Assembly: GCA_036272735.1 (NCBI GenBank)
Contig: DATAYF010000325.1
Location: 1-8,396, forward strand
From: DATAYF01 sp036272735
Lineage (GTDB): Bacteria; Chloroflexota; Ktedonobacteria; Ktedonobacterales; Ktedonobacteraceae
Direction of reading: 5' to 3'
DNA: 8,396 nucleotides
In this document: in pieces, positions 5,061 through 8,396 of the stretch
How positions within the stretch are numbered: position 1 is the first letter of the stretch
How the letters are laid out: the number at the start of each line of letters is the position of its first letter
Translations under genes and position numbers: made by a program
The notes under the pieces: generated by a model
What the model saw: only the letters and a program-made list of their open reading frames with translations
Told to the model about the DNA's origin: nothing
Database searches by the model: none

Positions 5061-6122
5061 CCCCATGAGTTCGCGAACGCGGGGGATCACGTGTGTGCTG
5101 TAAAGCTCGATATTGGTCAGAAGGGCTTGATGCGAGAGACCTCCCATCCCGTATTTCAGGTCGAAGCGGGTCGCACCGAGCGCGGAGAGATTGGCCGCGA
5201 TTTTCTGGGCGACGGTCTCTGGCGACCCCACGTAGAGCGCTCCCTGTGGCCCCACTTCACGCAGAAAGGAGTCCCTGGTCGGGAGAGCGAGGCCGCGGGA
5301 TTTGCTGACGCGGCGGATGACCTCCTGGTAGCGCGGCCAGAAGGCTTCGCGGGCCTTCTCGTCGGTCACGTCGACATGACCCGGCGCGTGCACCCCCACC
5401 GGCAACGGAGGGCGCCCGAAATGCTCGAGAGCCTTCAGGAACAGTTGTGAGAACGGCGCGAAGCGCAACGGGGAGCCGCCGATGATCGCGAGCATCAACG
5501 AGAAGCCCAGGCGTGCGGCACGGATGACTGACTGGGGACTTCCACCGACTCCGATCCACACCGGAAATGGCCCGAATTCCGTGTACGGCACGATCTCCTG
5601 GTGGTGCAGCGCCGCACGGGTCTTGCCTTGCCAGGTCACGGGTCCGCCCTTGGTGATCTCCGCGAAGAGGCTGGCTTTCTCCTCAAAGAGCTCCTCGTAG
5701 TCGGCCAGATCGTAGCCGAAGAGCGGGAACGAGTCAATGCTGGAGCCTCGGCCCAGAATGACCTCTGCTCGTCCGTTGGAGACAGCGTTGAGTGTGGAGT
5801 AACGCTGGAACACCCGCACCGGATCATCCGAACTCAGGACCGTGACCGCCGAGCCGAGATGGATGCGGGAGGTGCGCGCAGCGATCGCTCCAAGCACCAC
5901 GTCGCCGGCCGAGAGCGGGAAGTCATCGGTGTGGTGTTCGCCAATGCCGAAGAAGCCCACGCCGACCTGGTCGGCAAGGACCCCTTCCTCGACAAGATTG
6001 CGGATGCTTTGCGCGTGCGAGAGGGGGCGGTCCTCCTCGTCATACGTGACATCGCCGAAGGTGTTGAGGCCGAAGGTGAGGGGGAACTGCATGGAGGCAG
6101 CATCCGACAGTGTGGTTATCAT
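5058..6122 (-). CDS. LLM-class (luciferase-like) flavin- or F420-dependent oxidoreductase
   Basis: A 354-residue TIM-barrel oxidoreductase of the bacterial luciferase-like family, which uses FMN or F420 to oxidise or monooxygenate small organics. Landmarks: an N-terminal strand FPLTFGLNTFGD (13-24), GIGEHH (59-64), LGAIAARTSRIHLGSAVTVLSSDDPVRVFQ (77-106), and NGRAEVILGRGS (116-127, a cofactor phosphate-binding region). Near the end are GSPETVAQKI and LSALGATRFDLKYGMGGL. Length is normal. The ATG at 6122 has an AAAAGGA site ten bases upstream; an ATG at 6092 has none. It starts 54 bp after the F420-reductase-like gene and is read the same way, so both are very likely one transcript, with the reductase possibly supplying reduced cofactor. 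Substrate cannot be told. FMN and F420 users are hard to separate without a structure-based comparison. Confidence 0.88.
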   Translation of the reverse strand: MITTLSDAASMQFPLTFGLNTFGDVTYDEEDRPLSHAQSIRNLVEEGVLADQVGVGFFGIGEHHTDDFPLSAGDVVLGAIAARTSRIHLGSAVTVLSSDDPVRVFQRYSTLNAVSNGRAEVILGRGSSIDSFPLFGYDLADYEELFEEKASLFAEITKGGPVTWQGKTRAALHHQEIVPYTEFGPFPVWIGVGGSPQSVIRAARLGFSLMLAIIGGSPLRFAPFSQLFLKALEHFGRPPLPVGVHAPGHVDVTDEKAREAFWPRYQEVIRRVSKSRGLALPTRDSFLREVGPQGALYVGSPETVAQKIAANLSALGATRFDLKYGMGGLSHQALLTNIELYSTHVIPRVRELMG

Positions 6123-6176
6123 GTTGCTGTTTTCCTTTTGATATGGTTTCCTATGGTTCCGGCGACTGAGCCTTCC

Positions 6177-6842
6177 TCAGGCAGCCTCAGCGTGGACTGC
6201 TTGCTCAAACGCGGTTCGGGGCAGCGACGCACCGAAGACAGGGCCTCCTGGTTCGAGCAGGCGGCCAGCGCTTAGATGGTCGAGTCGCACCGCGTCGTAG
6301 CCGATGCGCTCGATGAGTTCAGCTACCACGTCTACCGCGTGGAGATCGTCGCTGGCAACGCCCAGCGCGAGGCGGTCTGGTGAGCCCTCTGGTCGGCGGT
6401 CGTCTGCGAGCTGATGGTAACCGAGGTGGTTGAAGGTCTTCACCACGGTCGCGTTCGCTAGCCGGCGCTGGACAATCTCGCTGCTGCCAAAGCGATGATC
6501 CTCGAATAGCGCCAAAACGCCATCGACCGGCTGCCAGTAGTTCATCGCATCAACCGCAAGCTTGCCGTCCAGCAAGGCAGGGTCCAGCATCGTGAACCTG
6601 TGAAGCGGAAGCGCCAGCACGACGATGTCTGCCTCACGGACAGCGTCTGCCGTCCAGCGTGGCTCGGCCCCAGGGGAGAGCACCTGCGTGATCAACTCAA
6701 TCTGCTCCGGGTTCCCCGATGCCGCGATCGACACCGGGTAGCCCGCCTCTACAGCGAGCCGTGCAAGAATCGGGCCGACGTGACCCGCTCCGAGCACAGC
6801 GATGCGGGGCAGCCGCGCCTGTGGCAGGTTGACAGTGGTCAT
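6177..6842 (-). CDS. NADPH-dependent F420 reductase-like dinucleotide-binding protein
   Basis: A 221-residue Rossmann-fold protein. The nucleotide loop VLGAGHVG is at 16-23 (GxGxxG, Gly18/20/23), followed by VSIAASGNPEQI, where Ser/Asn after the second strand suits NADP(H). ADIVVLALPLHRF (71-83) and ATVVKTFNHLGYHQL (131-145) match the F420-oxidoreductase (Fno-like) domain. Such proteins pass hydride between NADPH and F420, though many bacterial members are uncharacterised and may reduce something else. The ATG at 6842 shares one base with the TGA of the upstream marR (TGATG) and has AGGAGG nine bases before it; a TTG at 6845 is also possible with a 6-base spacer. The overlap indicates translational coupling. 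Together with the luciferase-like gene downstream this suggests a small cofactor-reducing / oxidoreductase pair under MarR control. Confidence 0.82.
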   Translation of the reverse strand: MTTVNLPQARLPRIAVLGAGHVGPILARLAVEAGYPVSIAASGNPEQIELITQVLSPGAEPRWTADAVREADIVVLALPLHRFTMLDPALLDGKLAVDAMNYWQPVDGVLALFEDHRFGSSEIVQRRLANATVVKTFNHLGYHQLADDRRPEGSPDRLALGVASDDLHAVDVVAELIERIGYDAVRLDHLSAGRLLEPGGPVFGASLPRTAFEQAVHAEAA

Positions 6843-7354
6843 CAATAGGTTCCTCCTGTGTAACCAGCACTTTCCTCCGCATGGAGATGGCGCTGGAGCG
6901 ACTGCAAGACATCAGCGAGCGCTTCCAATTGCTCGGAAGTCAGCGCATCCACAAAATGCTTCTTGATGGCCCGCAAGTGGGGCGCACTCGCCCGCCGGAA
7001 TGCCGCCGCGCCGCTTTCCGTGAGCGAAACCTCGGCTCCGCGATTGTCGGTGGCGCAGTCCTCGCGCCGGATGAGATCGCGTTGCTCCATCCGTCCGAGA
7101 TGGTGGGACAATCGGCTACGCTCCCACTCGATGGTCGTAGCCAGTTCCGATGAGCGCAGCCGCGAGCCCTCGGCTTCTTTCAACGCCAGCAGCACCTGGT
7201 AGTCACCAGGCGAAAGACCGGACTCCTGGAGCTGCGCACTCAGCACCTTGCGCAGCTCGGCGGTTGTATCGAGCAGGGAACGCCAGATTGCCAACTCCTG
7301 AGCCGTTATCCGCCGCCTCGCAGCCGAACCCGCTGTCGTTTGGTCACTCCTCAT
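6842..7354 (-). CDS. MarR-family winged-helix transcriptional regulator
   Basis: A 170-residue MarR-type dimeric repressor, the first gene of the operon. Visible order: helix 1 ITAQELAIWRSLLDTTAEL (16-34), LSPGDYQVLLAL (47-58), recognition region SSELATTIEWERSRLSHHLGRMEQRDLI (68-95), and wing RREDCATDNRGAEVSLTESG (96-115), with the conserved D-x-R (Asp103/Arg105) at the wing tip. The C-terminal dimer helices include LTSEQLEALADVLQSLQRHL. Cys100 in the wing might sense oxidants, but a single Cys is weak evidence. The ATG at 7354 follows an AGGAGG site ten bases upstream. The start is about 45 bp from a cluster of palindromes that are almost certainly its own operators, so autoregulation and control of the two downstream genes are likely. 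Inducer unknown. Confidence 0.9.
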   Translation of the reverse strand: MRSDQTTAGSAARRRITAQELAIWRSLLDTTAELRKVLSAQLQESGLSPGDYQVLLALKEAEGSRLRSSELATTIEWERSRLSHHLGRMEQRDLIRREDCATDNRGAEVSLTESGAAAFRRASAPHLRAIKKHFVDALTSEQLEALADVLQSLQRHLHAEESAGYTGGTY

Positions 7355-7399
7355 GTGTCGCAGACCTCCTCATTGGGCGCCTTCATCAGCCCTCTTTTC

Positions 7400-7417
7400 T
7401 TATTGACATGTCAATAA
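7400..7417. promoter_or_regulatory. Operator O1: perfect 18-bp palindrome
   Basis: TTATTGACATGTCAATAA is perfectly self-complementary and contains the 12-bp core TTGACATGTCAA (7403-7414). It lies 46 bp upstream of the marR start codon. The same core recurs three more times within 65 bp. Confidence 0.75.
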
Positions 7418-7419
7418 TA

Positions 7420-7473
7420 TAGATAGTTAACACGTCAATATTGACACGTCAATATTGACGTGTCAACTATCTA
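7420..7473. promoter_or_regulatory. Operator array O2-O4 with overlapping marR promoter
   Basis: Three 12-bp palindromic cores lie at an exact 14-bp step: TTAACACGTCAA (7427-7438), TTGACACGTCAA (7441-7452) and TTGACGTGTCAA (7455-7466). The whole block is a near-perfect inverted repeat: arms 7420-7445 and 7448-7473, one mismatch (7429/7464), two-base centre. On the minus strand TTGACA (7466-7461), 18 bases and AATATT (7442-7437) form a plausible -35/-10 for marR that the operators would block. The MarR dimer is the expected binder; this is inferred from position and symmetry. Confidence 0.7.
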
Positions 7474-7488
7474 AGCTGAATTGGCCCC

Positions 7489-7575
7489 ATGGGTTTGCCT
7501 GAAGTCATGGGCCATCTTCTCTTAAATTATGCCGAGATGAAACAAACCAACCAGACCTTGGAAGGAAGAGGATGA
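7489..7575 (+). CDS. Possible 28-codon plus-strand ORF beyond the operators
   Basis: An ATG at 7489 opens a short frame (MGLPEVMGHLLLNYAEMKQT...) that ends in TGA at 7573-7575. It points away from marR, with the operator array about 15 bp upstream. There is no clear ribosome-binding site and no recognised family. It could be the remnant of a divergently transcribed target gene, or chance. Confidence 0.15.
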   Translation: MGLPEVMGHLLLNYAEMKQTNQTLEGRG

Positions 7576-7603
7576 GCGCGAAGAGCTCGGACCGCGAGAA
7601 TTA

Positions 7604-8396
7604 TCACGACAGCATCCCAAATGACATCTCCCACAGTCGCTTCGCGTGCTCTGAATCCAGGGCAAAGGCAGCGATACCACGGCGGATACCGGGTTGATAG
7701 GGTTCAGCTTCCTGGCAATCTTCGAAGTAACGACCGGTGACTCCCTCGACGAGTGGGGAAGCAGCGAGCAGTGTGGACGTTGCTGCACCTTGCTCAAGAG
7801 TTTTCACGGATACCCCTGTGCTTGCCGAACCTGCTTGCCCAAGACCAACAGATACCTGATCGAGATATCGCCCTAGATTCGTCCTCCAGATCCGTCCAGG
7901 GTTCAAGGCATTCGCCACGATGCCGTCGGCTGCCCAGCGTCTCGCAGCTTCTACGGCAAATAAGATATTCGCCGTTTTGGACTGACTATAGGCCAACCAC
8001 GGATCGTATGGCCGATGCTCAAAGTCGAGATCATCAAAATCGACATCCCCATTGATATGCCCCACGGAACTGACCGAAACAATGCGCGCATGGTGTGTAG
8101 CAGCCAGCGCATCATGCAGGCCGAGTGCTAAGGCAAAGTGACCAAGATGATTGGTTGCAAAGTGCATTTCGTGGTCCTGGGCGCTGAGCTGACGCTGTGG
8201 GATGGCCATGACCCCGGCATTATTCACAAGAATGTCAAGTGGGTCGTTCCACGCTTTGACAAAGGCATACACCAACCGAAGGTCAGACAGGTCGAGTTTG
8301 CCAGGGATGATGTTTGGATTCCCGGTCGTTTGCTTGATCTCTTCGGCAACTGCTTCACCCGCTTCTATGCTACGAACAGCCAGGGTGACATGGGCT
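7604..8396 (-). CDS. Short-chain dehydrogenase/reductase (SDR), N-terminus outside the window
   Basis: 263 residues are visible, ending in TGA at 7604-7606; the frame runs open past the window edge. I read it from the edge (AHVTLAVRSIEAGEAVAEEI...) and not from the internal TTG at 8275, because the upstream 40 codons are clearly SDR. The order is: the end of the cofactor-binding second strand (TLAVRS), DLSDL (35-39), NNAG (58-61), VSVSSVGH with catalytic Ser near 109-110, and YSQSK with Tyr136 and Lys140. The TGxxxGIG nucleotide loop lies beyond the edge. The R after the second strand suggests NADP(H) preference. The subgroup resembles retinol-dehydrogenase / WW-domain-oxidoreductase-like SDRs, often of unknown substrate. 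It is separated from marR by about 250 bp containing the operators and is probably its own transcription unit. No clear terminator follows it. Confidence 0.9.
   Translation of the reverse strand, partial: AHVTLAVRSIEAGEAVAEEIKQTTGNPNIIPGKLDLSDLRLVYAFVKAWNDPLDILVNNAGVMAIPQRQLSAQDHEMHFATNHLGHFALALGLHDALAATHHARIVSVSSVGHINGDVDFDDLDFEHRPYDPWLAYSQSKTANILFAVEAARRWAADGIVANALNPGRIWRTNLGRYLDQVSVGLGQAGSASTGVSVKTLEQGAATSTLLAASPLVEGVTGRYFEDCQEAEPYQPGIRRGIAAFALDSEHAKRLWEMSFGMLS

Noticed and set aside
5601..6275. Plus-strand 224-codon frame
   Set aside because: It is antisense to the luciferase-like and reductase-like genes. High GC makes long shadow frames, and no protein family is recognisable in it.
7416..7421. 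TATATT as the marR -10 box
   Set aside because: Distances to the available TTGAC hexamers are 11 or 25 bases. AATATT at 7437-7442 with an 18-base spacer to TTGACA fits better.
7400..7473. Operator repeats as a CRISPR array or iteron origin
   Set aside because: Repeat units are only 12 bp palindromes with a 2-bp gap or a 12-bp gap, there are no unique spacers or cas genes, and the position before marR fits operators.

Overview
The window looks like an IS-rich, accessory part of a bacterial chromosome. The best guess is Ktedonobacteria (Chloroflexota) or a similar soil bacterium. This is an inference from several decayed mobile elements of different families, a group II intron relic, and a MarR / luciferase-like oxidoreductase / F420-reductase-like gene set. 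There is no rRNA or marker gene to fix the taxonomy. All intact protein genes lie on the minus strand.

Layout. Positions 1-2700 are a graveyard of mobile DNA around one unrecognised gene. They hold the N-terminus of an IS200/IS605-type TnpB (74-196), a hypothetical gene (409-969), an IS605-like right end (about 978-1114), and a group II intron relic that keeps domains V and VI but has no reverse transcriptase (about 1115-1617). After these come about 500 bp of uncertain origin, a 24-bp-arm perfect palindrome (2330-2385), and a DDE transposase C-terminus on the plus strand (2397-2615).

Positions 2700-4510 hold two intact genes read leftwards: a RidA-family protein (3719-4213), then an alpha/beta hydrolase with an Asp nucleophile (2729-3592). 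Both are preceded by the same diverged leader, which is open in frame and resembles a signal-peptide end. Upstream are the N-terminus of an IS5-type transposase and a truncated LUD-domain gene that the insertion probably broke.

Positions 4890-7475 look like one regulated operon read leftwards: a MarR regulator, then an NADPH:F420-reductase-like dinucleotide-binding protein (its ATG overlaps the marR stop), then a luciferase-like flavin- or F420-dependent oxidoreductase. The C-terminal relic of another regulator follows. In front of marR are four copies of a 12-bp palindrome (TTGAC-N2-GTCAA type), very likely its operators. At the right edge is a short-chain dehydrogenase whose N-terminus runs off the window.

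Taken together, the intact genes encode small redox and detoxification enzymes, plausibly for reactive or xenobiotic compounds. No substrate can be assigned from sequence alone. I found no CRISPR array, tRNA, rRNA or obvious defence system. The most unusual items are the operator array, the shared in-frame leader, the RT-less intron relic and the long palindrome.
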